The notes under the pieces: generated by a model
Told to the model about the DNA's origin: nothing
Databases searched by the model: none
The model's input: the letters and a program-made list of their open reading frames with translations, nothing else
Source of the DNA: Bacillus sp. MM2020_1
GTDB taxonomy: Bacteria > Bacillota > Bacilli > Bacillales > Cytobacillaceae
Direction: 5' to 3'
Assembly: GCA_011250595.1 (NCBI GenBank)
Contig: JAANMP010000014.1
Coordinates: forward strand, 1-64,000
Length of the DNA: 64,000 nt
Position numbers and translations under genes: made by a program
In this document: positions 16,767-24,870 of the stretch, in pieces
Numbering within the stretch: the stretch's first letter is position 1
Layout of the letters: each line of letters opens with the position of its first letter

Positions 16767-17612
16767 TCAATACCACTTATCTTTATAATCCTCAATATAC
16801 GTTCTAATATTTGTAGGCCTTTTATTGGTGATTTTTACAAAGTCGTGTTTTATTCCTTTAGCGAGACCTAACTTAGTAGGAAAATGAACCCCAACCACAA
16901 CATTAATAAATTCTAGATTTTCACCTTTTGAAACCATGTATTCTTTAAACTCTTTGGCAGTTGGAATGGTGTATTTTATGTCGACTGATAATACATCAGA
17001 CATAATCTCAGCCACTTCATAAAAGTCATATGCTTCTTCACCTGTAATCACATACTTTTTGTTCGTATGTTTTTCCGTATCTTTTAGAGCAATCATTGTC
17101 ATCTCTGCAATGTCTCTAACATCCACAAAACTGGTTTTACCTTTTCCTGCAGGTACAAAGATTCTTTGCCTTTCTTTGATTTCATGATAGAGAAAGTCCT
17201 GTAAATTTTGCATAAAATATCCTGCTCTTAAAAAAGTGTATGGAATAGAATACCTTTTTATCAACTTTTCATTTTTATAATGATGCACAAATGGCATAAA
17301 CTTAACGTCTTTTAAAGAAAGATAAACAATATGCTTTACCCCAGTTTCTTTTGCTTTTTGGATAAATAACTCGAATTGAATATTGTCGCCTGGAGGATAC
17401 ATTAAGAAAATTTTATCGACACCAAGTAAGGCTTCACTAAATGAATCTGGCATTGAAAAATCAAGATGTACAAATTCATATTTCTCACCATATTTAACTA
17501 TCGACCTTTCAACGTTTCGAACAGCACATTTGAAAGACATTTTATTTTCTTTTAACTTTCTGGCAACCTCATAACCTACTTTTCCATTAAAACCAGTAAC
17601 TAATATTTTCAT
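16767..17612 (-). CDS. NmrA-like NAD(P)-binding oxidoreductase
   Basis: 281 residues. The N-terminal nucleotide-binding motif is ILVTGFNGKVGYEVARKL (GxxGxxG type). DKIFLMYPPGDN, the VYLSL strand and a C-terminal half without the YxxxK dyad of classical SDRs match the NmrA/atypical SDR group (quinone reductase-like or regulatory). Substrate unknown. The gene follows the TetR gene at 17722-18288 on the same strand, 109 bases apart, with a TAGACCAGTCTA operator-like palindrome between them, so the regulator probably controls it. Confidence 0.85.
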   Translation of the reverse strand: MKILVTGFNGKVGYEVARKLKENKMSFKCAVRNVERSIVKYGEKYEFVHLDFSMPDSFSEALLGVDKIFLMYPPGDNIQFELFIQKAKETGVKHIVYLSLKDVKFMPFVHHYKNEKLIKRYSIPYTFLRAGYFMQNLQDFLYHEIKERQRIFVPAGKGKTSFVDVRDIAEMTMIALKDTEKHTNKKYVITGEEAYDFYEVAEIMSDVLSVDIKYTIPTAKEFKEYMVSKGENLEFINVVVGVHFPTKLGLAKGIKHDFVKITNKRPTNIRTYIEDYKDKWY

Positions 17613-17673
17613 CGGAATCCTGCTTTCAAAGATTTATTTATATGATCGTTTTTCCAATTTCCATATGTTCAAT

Positions 17674-17690
17674 AGTAGACCAGTCTATAT
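17674..17690 (-). promoter_or_regulatory. LmrA/QdoR-type operator candidate
   Basis: TAGACCAGTCTA (17676-17687), the reverse complement of TAGACTGGTCTA, fits the core TAGA-N-Y-GGTCTA of the boxes bound by the B. subtilis TetR proteins LmrA and QdoR (YxaF). It sits 64 bases upstream of the oxidoreductase start. Confidence 0.55.
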
Positions 17691-17721
17691 AATTTTATTA
17701 ATAAAAGAATCCAGTCTTTTT

Positions 17722-18288
17722 CTATCGAAGAAGAACTGGAATTTGTTTTGCAACTAAAAGCAATGGTTCGGTATGCCCCATGGTAAAAGATGTTAGGAAC
17801 GCTCCCTCGATCATCGCATTAATGACAACTCCTAACTCCCTTGCCCGATTTTCCTCATAACCGGAGTTAATTAATTTCTGAGTAAAAGCATTTTGAAAAG
17901 TCTTATATGCTGTCTGACACGTCTTTCTTAACGGTTCACTAATTAGTGCAGTTTCCAGTGCAACGGAAGCAATCGGTACTCCATCTGTATAGCGTTCTTT
18001 TTGAAACTGATCAGCCATTTGAGTAATGAAATTCTGAATTGCTTCGACAGGATCTGTTGACTTACTCAAACCATGTTGAATACGGTCAGATACAATCTTC
18101 GCCGTTACTTGAACAGATTCGATCGCAAGTTGCTCTTTTCCGTCAGGGAAATGATAGTATAAGGAACCCTTAGGTGCTCCACTCTCCTTTGTGATTTGAT
18201 TTAAACCAGTTGCATGATATCCTTGTAATTGAAAAAGACGAGATGCGGTATTTATCAATTTTGTTTTTGAACTTTCCTTTTCATTCAA
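17722..18288 (-). CDS. TetR family regulator, LmrA/YxaF-like
   Basis: 188 residues. The N-terminal TetR helix-turn-helix is SRLFQLQGYHATGLNQITKESGAPKGSLYYHFPDGKEQL (about residues 13-52). The C-terminal domain with DGVPIASVALETALISEPLR and the closing GAFLTSF resembles the LmrA/YxaF branch, which in B. subtilis responds to flavonoids and drugs. I start it at TTG 18288 behind GGAG: the ATG at 18306 lies only 5 bases past a TATAAT box, so it would be at the transcript end. Palindromic GTCTA/TAGAC arms near that promoter suggest autoregulation. Confidence 0.85.
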   Translation of the reverse strand: MNEKESSKTKLINTASRLFQLQGYHATGLNQITKESGAPKGSLYYHFPDGKEQLAIESVQVTAKIVSDRIQHGLSKSTDPVEAIQNFITQMADQFQKERYTDGVPIASVALETALISEPLRKTCQTAYKTFQNAFTQKLINSGYEENRARELGVVINAMIEGAFLTSFTMGHTEPLLLVAKQIPVLLR

Positions 18289-18310
18289 TTCTATTACTCC
18301 ATTCATTTAA

Positions 18311-18338
18311 ATTATACCAATCGGTCTACATATAGACT
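18311..18338 (-). promoter_or_regulatory. tetR promoter and operator
   Basis: TATAAT (18316-18311 on the minus strand) lies next to TAGACCGATTGGTA, a partial LmrA/QdoR-type box, and the palindrome GTCTA-CATA-TAGAC (18325-18338). A repressor here would block RNA polymerase, suggesting negative autoregulation. Confidence 0.5.
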
Positions 18339-18435
18339 ACAAGAAACATACATACCAAGTCAACATGCGGCAATCAATATTATAGTTTAATTATATGTCT
18401 GTCCTCGAAGTTGTAAAATACTGTCGAGCTTATTA

Positions 18436-18461
18436 GCGAACAGTGACTTGGCACTGTTCGC
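18436..18461. terminator. Hairpin after truncated pyruvate carboxylase gene
   Basis: GCGAACAGTG and CACTGTTCGC form a perfect 10-base stem with a 6-base loop. There is no T run on either side, so it may be an RNA 3' end element, not a classical terminator. Confidence 0.5.
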
Positions 18462-18538
18462 CTGTGGCAATACCCTCGAGATATTGCAGAGTTTACTTAT
18501 TTTCCTTTCGAAGTTCAACAGTAAATGGTTGTAATTCC

Positions 18539-20101
18539 TTAGCAGGGAAAAAGTTTGAAAAATCGAATTGCAAGATTGTATTTGTTTTTTATTTCAGGCA
18601 AGGAGGGTTTAGAGAATTCGGGCTTCGTGGTTTTACCGATTCCAGGGAATCCATTTACCGTGATATTCCCGATATACCTTAGCATTTTTGTTCCGCGATC
18701 CTTGCTCTCAGGAAATAGAAATAATTCTGGTGTTGTATCAATAAAGGAAGTATCATAATTTCCTTTTAGAAACTTTTGATGCTTGACCACATTTTCAAGG
18801 AAGGGAATATTTGTTTTGATTCCACGAATACGAAATTCACGAAGGTTGCGTAACATTTTTGTAGCAGCCTTCTCAAACGTATTCGCTGCGGTTGTTACCT
18901 TTACGAGCAATGAATCATAATAAGGAGTAATAACAGCCCCCTGAAATCCATTTCCTTCATCAAGGCGAACACCAAATCCGCCACCTGAGCGGTAAGTTAC
19001 TATTTTCCCAGTATCTGGCATAAAATTATTCAGAGGATCTTCTGTGGTTACACGGGATTGAATCGCATAACCATTCATTTGTATATCGTCTTGAGAGGGA
19101 ATACCTACTGCATTACTATGTAAAGTGTATCCATCCGCAATTAAAATTTGTGACTGAACAATATCAATACCAGTAATCATTTCGGTAATTGTATGTTCGA
19201 CCTGTATGCGTGGATTTACTTCAATAAAATAAAACTTATCTTCTGATACAAGGAACTCTACTGTTCCAGCATTTTGGTAGCGTACGTTTTTCATTAAATG
19301 AACAGCTGCCTCACAAATCTGTTTACGTAAGCTTTCGGATAATGTGACACTTGGTGCAATTTCTACTACTTTCTGATGACGGCGTTGTATAGAACAATCA
19401 CGCTCATATAAGTGGATGATATTGCCGTCTTTGTCTCCTAAAATTTGTACTTCAATGTGCTTTGGGTTTTCAATAAACTTTTCTACATAAACCTCATCAT
19501 TGCCAAATGCAGTCTTTGCTTCAGACTTTGCACGTTCATAGGATTCTTTTAATTCATCCCCATTTCGTACAATACGCATACCTCGGCCTCCACCACCAAG
19601 TGAGGCTTTAATCATGAGAGGATATCCATAATCTCGACCAAAAGATTCGGCTTCCTCCATACTGGAAAGTGGTCCATCACTCCCCGGGATGACTGGTATA
19701 TTCGCTTGTATGGCCTGATGACGGGCTTTTACTTTATCGCCAAACATATTAAGATGTCTAGATTCGGGTCCAATAAACAAAATGTCCTCTTCTTCACAAC
19801 GTTTAGCCAATTCAATGTTTTCCGACAAAAATCCATATCCCGGGTGAATGGCATCTCCTTCATGTGTTTTAGCTAGTTCAATGATCCCTTCGATGTCCAA
19901 ATAAGCTTCAATTGGCTTTTTTCCTTTTCCGATTAAATACGCTTCATCTGCTTTAAATCGGTGAAAAGACCATGCATCTTCATTTGAGTAAATGGCCACA
20001 GTTCGAATTTTTAATTCTGTACATGCGCGAAAAACACGAATGGCAATTTCTCCCCGGTTTGCGACTAAAACTTTGTTAATTTTTTTCGTTACAACACTCA
20101 A
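18539..20101 (-). CDS. Truncated pyruvate carboxylase (biotin carboxylase part)
   Basis: 520 residues from a TTG behind GAGGGGGG. The whole biotin carboxylase domain is present: VLVANRGEIAIRVFRAC, the glycine-rich ATP loop KASLGGGGRGMR, ERDCSIQRRHQK, EVNPRIQVEHT. The sequence follows pyruvate carboxylase to about residue 490 (LRYIGNITVNGFPG), then departs and stops, whereas the full enzyme has about 1,150 residues. The carboxyltransferase and biotinyl domains are absent and not found downstream. The last 30 or so codons do not look like the family. It cannot make oxaloacetate alone; it is probably a degraded second copy. Confidence 0.82.
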   Translation of the reverse strand: MSVVTKKINKVLVANRGEIAIRVFRACTELKIRTVAIYSNEDAWSFHRFKADEAYLIGKGKKPIEAYLDIEGIIELAKTHEGDAIHPGYGFLSENIELAKRCEEEDILFIGPESRHLNMFGDKVKARHQAIQANIPVIPGSDGPLSSMEEAESFGRDYGYPLMIKASLGGGGRGMRIVRNGDELKESYERAKSEAKTAFGNDEVYVEKFIENPKHIEVQILGDKDGNIIHLYERDCSIQRRHQKVVEIAPSVTLSESLRKQICEAAVHLMKNVRYQNAGTVEFLVSEDKFYFIEVNPRIQVEHTITEMITGIDIVQSQILIADGYTLHSNAVGIPSQDDIQMNGYAIQSRVTTEDPLNNFMPDTGKIVTYRSGGGFGVRLDEGNGFQGAVITPYYDSLLVKVTTAANTFEKAATKMLRNLREFRIRGIKTNIPFLENVVKHQKFLKGNYDTSFIDTTPELFLFPESKDRGTKMLRYIGNITVNGFPGIGKTTKPEFSKPSLPEIKNKYNLAIRFFKLFPC

Positions 20102-20280
20102 GCTTTTTACCCCCCTCTCATAAAATAGACAAATTTATAGATTAATATTTTATAAATGATTAAAGAGTTCTGCATTATAAAAAAATATATAATATTCCTG
20201 ACTAAAAATGATTACATGCATGCAATATAGAGCTGTTATTTAAGAAAACAAACTATTATATTATCAAATACCTTATAAAC

Positions 20281-20868
20281 TTAGATTGGCCCGGGGGTAT
20301 ACCCTACAAAGGAATCGTGGGCTGAAAAAATACCTTCTTGTTGTAAAGGTTGAAATACCCGAAACTTACGGAGTTGTTTTCCATAAACATGGATGGTTAT
20401 CGCCGTTTGATCGCCCTCCGTTTCTAGGATGTGACAATCCGCTGGGGGCAGGAGTTTGCCAGTCATTTGCTGATTTACAATCAATGTATCAGTTTGCCTC
20501 AGTTTTACTAAACCTTCTGAAATCTCATCCACTCGAAGATAGTTCGTCACCTTGATCTGTCCAGTCACAACCCCTTCGGCTCCCCAAGTACCATCGTGAT
20601 CATGGAGTGAAGTTTTCTGCCCCGGCTTCCAGACAAGTGCAATTATCTCAAAACGACCCTGCGGATCGCAGTATAGGTAATGGCGGGCATAACCTTCCGA
20701 GCTGGGCTTGCGCTTTTCGGGAGAGAGCCAGGATGTGGTACGAAGCAGCTCACCGAGTAAACGCTCTGCCTCTGCCACCCGAACGGCATCACTCTCATTT
20801 CTCTCTATTACCCATGTCATATCTCGAATAAAGTCGATCAGTGTATATTCCGTCGTTTGATTTGTCAT
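20281..20868 (-). CDS. Cysteine dioxygenase family protein
   Basis: 195 residues with a cupin fold. The metal-binding motif SLHDHDGTWGAEGVVTG (about residues 85-101) supplies two histidines, and ITIHVYG (about 158) the third. Cysteine dioxygenases turn L-cysteine and O2 into cysteine sulfinate; related thiol dioxygenases act on 3-mercaptopropionate, so the substrate is not certain. A YeiH-type putative sulfur oxyanion exporter and a LysR regulator nearby fit a role in disposing of sulfur from cysteine. Start ATG 20868 behind AGGAGG. Confidence 0.85.
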   Translation of the reverse strand: MTNQTTEYTLIDFIRDMTWVIERNESDAVRVAEAERLLGELLRTTSWLSPEKRKPSSEGYARHYLYCDPQGRFEIIALVWKPGQKTSLHDHDGTWGAEGVVTGQIKVTNYLRVDEISEGLVKLRQTDTLIVNQQMTGKLLPPADCHILETEGDQTAITIHVYGKQLRKFRVFQPLQQEGIFSAHDSFVGYTPGPI

Positions 20869-20900
20869 GATACATTGTCCTCCTATGAAGGAAAATTTCT

Positions 20901-20999
20901 TTAATGTATTGCAAGAACCATGCCAACTGATTTCTTCTGTAAAACTGCTTGATTTGCTGACCCCACTTTTTGAAAATTCTCAATTTCGCTATCATTCAT
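20901..20999 (-). CDS. Possible 32-residue peptide upstream of cysteine dioxygenase
   Basis: MNDSEIENFQKVGSANQAVL continues to a TAA 12 codons later, behind AAAGGA with suitable spacing and 32 bases ahead of the dioxygenase gene. The sequence vaguely resembles the N-terminus of formate/nitrite-channel proteins, so it may be a truncated transporter gene; it could also be a leader peptide. Weakly supported. Confidence 0.35.
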   Translation of the reverse strand: MNDSEIENFQKVGSANQAVLQKKSVGMVLAIH

Positions 21000-21254
21000 A
21001 TTGAAAAATCCTTTATCATCAAGCTTAGACTCTTCCTAGGACTAGGAACTAGTTTTGCATCTGTGATAAACTCTTCAAGCTATTTCTATAAGGTGATTCA
21101 ACTAACATATCAGTTAACAAAATTTTTTTAGATTTCGTATACTGCATCTAAACATCCGGGGCTACTTCTACATCGCCATCAAGTTAAACAAAACCGAAAA
21201 AGAAATAACAAGCTAAATTAAAATAAAAAACTCCATTCCATACTAATTCGAAAT

Positions 21255-21296
21255 AAAAAAAGCTTGAGGAAAATTTTTTGTCCTCATGCTTTTTTA
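21255..21296. terminator. Terminator-like hairpin in a gene-free stretch
   Basis: AAAAAAGCTTGAGGA and TCCTCATGCTTTTTT arms, one mismatch. It can act in both directions. No gene ends immediately beside it; apart from this hairpin I see nothing in 21000-21504. Confidence 0.7.
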
Positions 21297-21504
21297 CATT
21301 ATCAATATTAAAGCTAACTGACCCATAATGCCCCGTGAGAAGAAAATCCCATAACAACAGTTTCAAGGAAAATTCAGAAGGGAACAAATAGTACTTCCTT
21401 ATTCCATAAAAGGGCCAGATTCTTTAATATGAGAATGAATTAGTAGGGAATCGAGGCCTAAGATATTCAATCAACTTTCAGTTTACCTTAATAAACTATC
21501 ATTT

Positions 21505-22551
21505 TTATACAATAAAGTAAGCTAAAATTGAAAGACAGATAGATGTAATCCCCATCGCGATTAACGGTTTTAATGCCTTCGTACGGAGATCTCGAAGACA
21601 TACATTTAATCCGAGTCCGACCATTGCTGCTGTTAAATACCATGTAGTAAGCTTGGAAATACCATTCATAAATTCACTTGATACTGGAATAGTTGTACCA
21701 ATGACATAACTTCCACTAATGCTCATGATAATGAACCCTATTAAAAACCATGGAAATTCAACCTTCGTTTCAGAACATTCGTCCCTAGATCTTTTCTTTT
21801 TCATGATGTACATCAAAAGGAAGCACAGTGGAACAAGTAAAAACACTCGACCTAATTTTGCAAGTAAACCAATAGCTAGTGCATCTTGTCCCCCTGGTGC
21901 TGCAGCTAAGGCTACGTGAGCAATTTCATGTAAGCTAATTCCTGACCAAATGCCATAATCTATGTCTGACAAAGCTAAGAAGGGCCGTAATATCGTATAA
22001 GAAATCGCAAAAATCGTCCCAACTAAAGCAATAATACCAACACTAATGGCGGTATCTTCATCTTTTGATCTAATAATTGGTGCTATCGCAGCTATGGCTG
22101 CCGCACCACACACCCCTGTACCCACTCCAAGAAGAAGTGATATATTTTTATCTGCTTTCAACATTCGAGCTAGCCATACTGTTACCAAGATAGCAAAGAT
22201 AATAACCCCAGTATCTCGAACAAGTAATCCTAAACCATCCTGTAAAACCGTACCTATATTGAGCTTAAGTCCATACAAAATAATCGCAAACCGTAATAAT
22301 CTTTTCGAAGAAAATTCTATACCTGAACGGAGGAGTTCAGGGTAACCAAAAAATTGCCGATACATGACTGCCATCACAATCGCGGATGCTAATTGACCAA
22401 CATGATCAAATCCAGGCGTTTTTGCCAATAAGTAGCCCAGTAAGGCAATCATAAAGGTAAAGCCAATTCCACCGATCCATTGGCCAAAAGATGAGGTTTT
22501 TTTTAGGGGTTGGATAGGTTCTTTATTTACTCTAGTGTATTGCGCTTCCAT
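21505..22551 (-). CDS. YeiH family putative sulfate exporter
   Basis: 348 residues, about ten membrane helices, UPF0324/YeiH family. Family blocks are FGYPELLRSGIEFSSKRLLRFAIILYGLKLN, VGTGVCGAAAIAAIAPIIRS and WSGISLHEIAHVALAAA. YeiH-type proteins are annotated as sulfate or sulfite exporters by context, without firm biochemistry. Start ATG 22551 (MEAQYT) behind AGGTGGTGATGAG. It is divergent from a LysR gene with a palindromic operator candidate between, the typical layout for LysR control. Confidence 0.87.
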   Translation of the reverse strand: MEAQYTRVNKEPIQPLKKTSSFGQWIGGIGFTFMIALLGYLLAKTPGFDHVGQLASAIVMAVMYRQFFGYPELLRSGIEFSSKRLLRFAIILYGLKLNIGTVLQDGLGLLVRDTGVIIFAILVTVWLARMLKADKNISLLLGVGTGVCGAAAIAAIAPIIRSKDEDTAISVGIIALVGTIFAISYTILRPFLALSDIDYGIWSGISLHEIAHVALAAAPGGQDALAIGLLAKLGRVFLLVPLCFLLMYIMKKKRSRDECSETKVEFPWFLIGFIIMSISGSYVIGTTIPVSSEFMNGISKLTTWYLTAAMVGLGLNVCLRDLRTKALKPLIAMGITSICLSILAYFIV

Positions 22552-22619
22552 CTCATCACCACCTTTATTTAATAACAATCTCAGACTAAACCTTTTCTAA
22601 TCATAAGAAAAATAATTAT

Positions 22620-22637
22620 TTATGATACTTATCATAA
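22620..22637. promoter_or_regulatory. LysR-type operator candidate
   Basis: TTATGATACTTATCATAA is a perfect 8-base inverted repeat with a 2-base centre and contains the T-N11-A LysR pattern. A related imperfect palindrome TTCTAATCATAAGAA lies at 22595-22610. Both are in the divergent region between the exporter and LysR genes. Confidence 0.6.
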
Positions 22638-22682
22638 GTAAAACTATATAATAAAAAATAAACTGTAAAAGGGTTGATAAAA

Positions 22683-23579
22683 ATGGATCAACAGTTACAA
22701 GTCTTTGTAACGGTAGCAGAGATGGAAAACTTTTCACGTGCAGCAGAAGAATTACATATGACACAACCTGCAGTAAGCCAATATATTCAATCTTTTGAGC
22801 GTACCATGGGGACAAAATTGTTGGAGCGCAGTAATAAATTTGTACGCTTAAATAAGGCTGGGGAAATTGTCTATCATCACGCAAAAGAGATATTAGGTCT
22901 CTATACAAAAATGCATTACTTGATAGATGATCTAACCAACAAGACGAGTGGATCTCTTTCAATTGGTGCCAGTTATACATATGGGGAATACGTTTTGCCG
23001 CATGTTATTGCAAAAATGTATACGAAATATCCATTAATCACTCCAACCATTACGATCGGGAACACAAAAGAGGTAGCAAAATTAGTTTTGGGGCACCAAT
23101 TAGATGTGGGAATTGTGGAAGGGGAATTCAAAGATAAAAATTTAGTAATCGAACCTTTTGCAGAAGATTCCATGTATCTGGTGGCATCACCAAAACATAG
23201 CTTGGCACAAAAAAATGGTGAAATTAGCATATCAGAATTAGAGGAAGAAACGTGGATTGTCAGGGAAAATGGTTCTGGAACTAGAGAAATAACTGAGAAA
23301 ATGTTCAGATTATGTGAAATCATTCCGAAAAAAACATTGGAGTTTGGAAGTACACAACTAATTAAGGAATCTGTAGAAGCAGGTCTTGGTGTTAGTCTAC
23401 TTTCTTACTGGGCGATTCGTAAGGAATGTTCAATGGTCTCTTTAAATGTTATAAACGTAAAACAACTTCCAATTAAACGGAAATTTTCAGTTGTCTTACG
23501 ATCCCCATTCCAAACTAAAGCGTTAAGCGTATTTTTAGAACTATTAAGAGAAAGTAATAAAGCCATACCCGATTTATGA
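22683..23579 (+). CDS. LysR family regulator, CysL-like
   Basis: 298 residues. Winged helix N-terminus QLQVFVTVAEMENFSRAAEELHMTQPAVSQYIQSFE (residues 4-39), then a periplasmic-binding-like effector domain (about 90-295) with SIGASYTYGEYVLP and the usual ESVEAGLGVSLLS. Best matches by memory are CysL/YwfK-type regulators of sulfur genes, consistent with the divergent YeiH gene. Start ATG 22683 behind AAAGGG. Confidence 0.88.
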   Translation: MDQQLQVFVTVAEMENFSRAAEELHMTQPAVSQYIQSFERTMGTKLLERSNKFVRLNKAGEIVYHHAKEILGLYTKMHYLIDDLTNKTSGSLSIGASYTYGEYVLPHVIAKMYTKYPLITPTITIGNTKEVAKLVLGHQLDVGIVEGEFKDKNLVIEPFAEDSMYLVASPKHSLAQKNGEISISELEEETWIVRENGSGTREITEKMFRLCEIIPKKTLEFGSTQLIKESVEAGLGVSLLSYWAIRKECSMVSLNVINVKQLPIKRKFSVVLRSPFQTKALSVFLELLRESNKAIPDL

Positions 23580-23720
23580 AGATGGTTGCAGTTTTGTTGC
23601 ATTATACAATAGGGCGCCATTCTTTAACAAGAAAGCATCCCCTTCTATTGGGACAATAGACCTCGTATGAGATGATAAAATGAATGTGAATTCCAAATTC
23701 ATTTAACTACACTGCCACAT

Positions 23721-24008
23721 TTATTTTACTTCTCGATAAAGATTAATTTCTGCACTTTCTCTTAGTTTCCTTAGTTCCGGTACTATTTTCCTAACATGTT
23801 CACTACTATTGTGTTGTTCTATTGCCTCTTCATCCACCCATTTTTCAATCATAGTAACGATGGAGGGATCATTGATATCCACATGAAGAACGTAGGATAT
23901 GCACCCTTTTTCTTTAATGGTTTCAGTAACAAGTTCTCTAGCAATTTTTAAATATTCATCAAGCTTTACATCCGGTTTCAGTTTGCCTTTAGCAACCACT
24001 CTAATCAT
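23721..24008 (-). CDS. ABM-domain monooxygenase-like protein (YgiN-like)
   Basis: 95 residues with the antibiotic biosynthesis monooxygenase fold: an N-terminal strand MIRVVAKGKLKP, the helix with ARELVTETIKEKGCISYVLH, and the strand SIVTMIEKWVDEEAIEQHNSSEHV. Such dimeric ferredoxin-like proteins include quinol monooxygenases. The function is not fixed. It is isolated between two LysR-related sequences. Confidence 0.82.
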   Translation of the reverse strand: MIRVVAKGKLKPDVKLDEYLKIARELVTETIKEKGCISYVLHVDINDPSIVTMIEKWVDEEAIEQHNSSEHVRKIVPELRKLRESAEINLYREVK

Positions 24009-24031
24009 TTTACCGGCCCCATTTCCTTTAA

Positions 24032-24331
24032 AGTCGAGAAATTTATGATAATCTCACGACTGACGAAGATTTCAATCCATATATCTTGTTAGAAACAAGG
24101 AGCGGCCATAATTTATATACTATGGTGGCAGAAGGAATATGCTGTTCCATCATTCCAACTGCTTATGCCAAATATAACGCTAACGTCACTTACTTCTTAA
24201 TCAAACAAAAACCTGTTTGGGAAGTATGTGCATCTTATAAAAAAGGCACTTACTTAAGTAATCCGGCTAAAGACCTTATTAAGATTGCCAGTAATTATTG
24301 GTCTAATAAATTAAAGCAATTAAGGGAATAG
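24032..24331 (+). pseudogene. LysR regulator remnant (C-terminal effector part)
   Basis: An open frame of about 99 codons with no plausible start. It reads DNLTTDEDFNPYILLETRSG then HNLYTMVAEGICCSIIPTAY, which is the end of a LysR co-inducer domain (compare VSAGLGISIIP). The DNA-binding half is gone. The remaining first in-frame start would be a TTG at 24086. It is the first of several fragments in 24-24.8 kb. Confidence 0.65.
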
Positions 24332-24521
24332 GACACTTGATGCCCATGACTTACGAATGTGAATAGGAGATAACGTGGCCTGAGGAAGGTCTTACACCAT
24401 CTGGAGCTGTTCATTAACTGATAGCCGAATCGAATACGCTGTGGAACACAAAGATTCCCTATTTCAAAGCTCCCTTCAAAAACTCCCACTTCCAACTCAT
24501 CCCATACATTCAACAACAAAA

Positions 24522-24561
24522 AGCCAGCCCAAACACACTAAACAGTGGTATGGACTGGCTC
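24522..24561 (-). terminator. Terminator-like hairpin
   Basis: AGCCAG and CTGGCT arms with inner CCA/TGG and CACT/AGTG pairing; on the minus strand it is followed by TTTTTGTTGTTG. It probably ends leftward transcription from the csiD side. The flanking 24332-24712 bases hold nothing else recognisable. Confidence 0.65.
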
Positions 24562-24712
24562 ACGATCCATTCAGAGCAGCCGGCTAAGGCTCGGAGTGGA
24601 AACCTATCAATCAAATTATTAATATGAAAATGATATCTTCCAAAGTTACAATATTATTTCGTTATAAGCTCTTTAATAGTTGAAATTGAAATATTTCCAT
24701 GGTCTTGGACCC

Positions 24713-24799
24713 TTAATCGCAAACCGTACTTAGAATCCTATTTTTCAATTCTGTATGGCCAATTTCAACCGGACTAAATAAATGTTTAAACGCTGTCAT
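24713..24799 (-). pseudogene. N-terminal remnant of an old-yellow-enzyme/enoate reductase gene
   Basis: MTAFKHLFSPVEIGHTELKN and then RILST is the typical first strand-loop of FMN-dependent NADH:flavin oxidoreductases. It sits behind GGGAG with correct spacing but is cut after 28 codons by a TAA. The rest of the roughly 370-650 residue enzyme is missing. It lies 71 bases after the csiD stop, so it was once the next gene of that cluster. Confidence 0.6.
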
Positions 24800-24870
24800 T
24801 CATAATCACTCCCAGAAAAGGATAAATAGCCTTTTGACAAAATTCTAGTTGTGCTTGTCACTTGGAACTA

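Noticed and set aside
21184-21387. 67-codon minus-strand frame
   Set aside because: It crosses the terminator-like hairpin at 21255-21296, with low-complexity Phe-rich sequence and no ribosome site.
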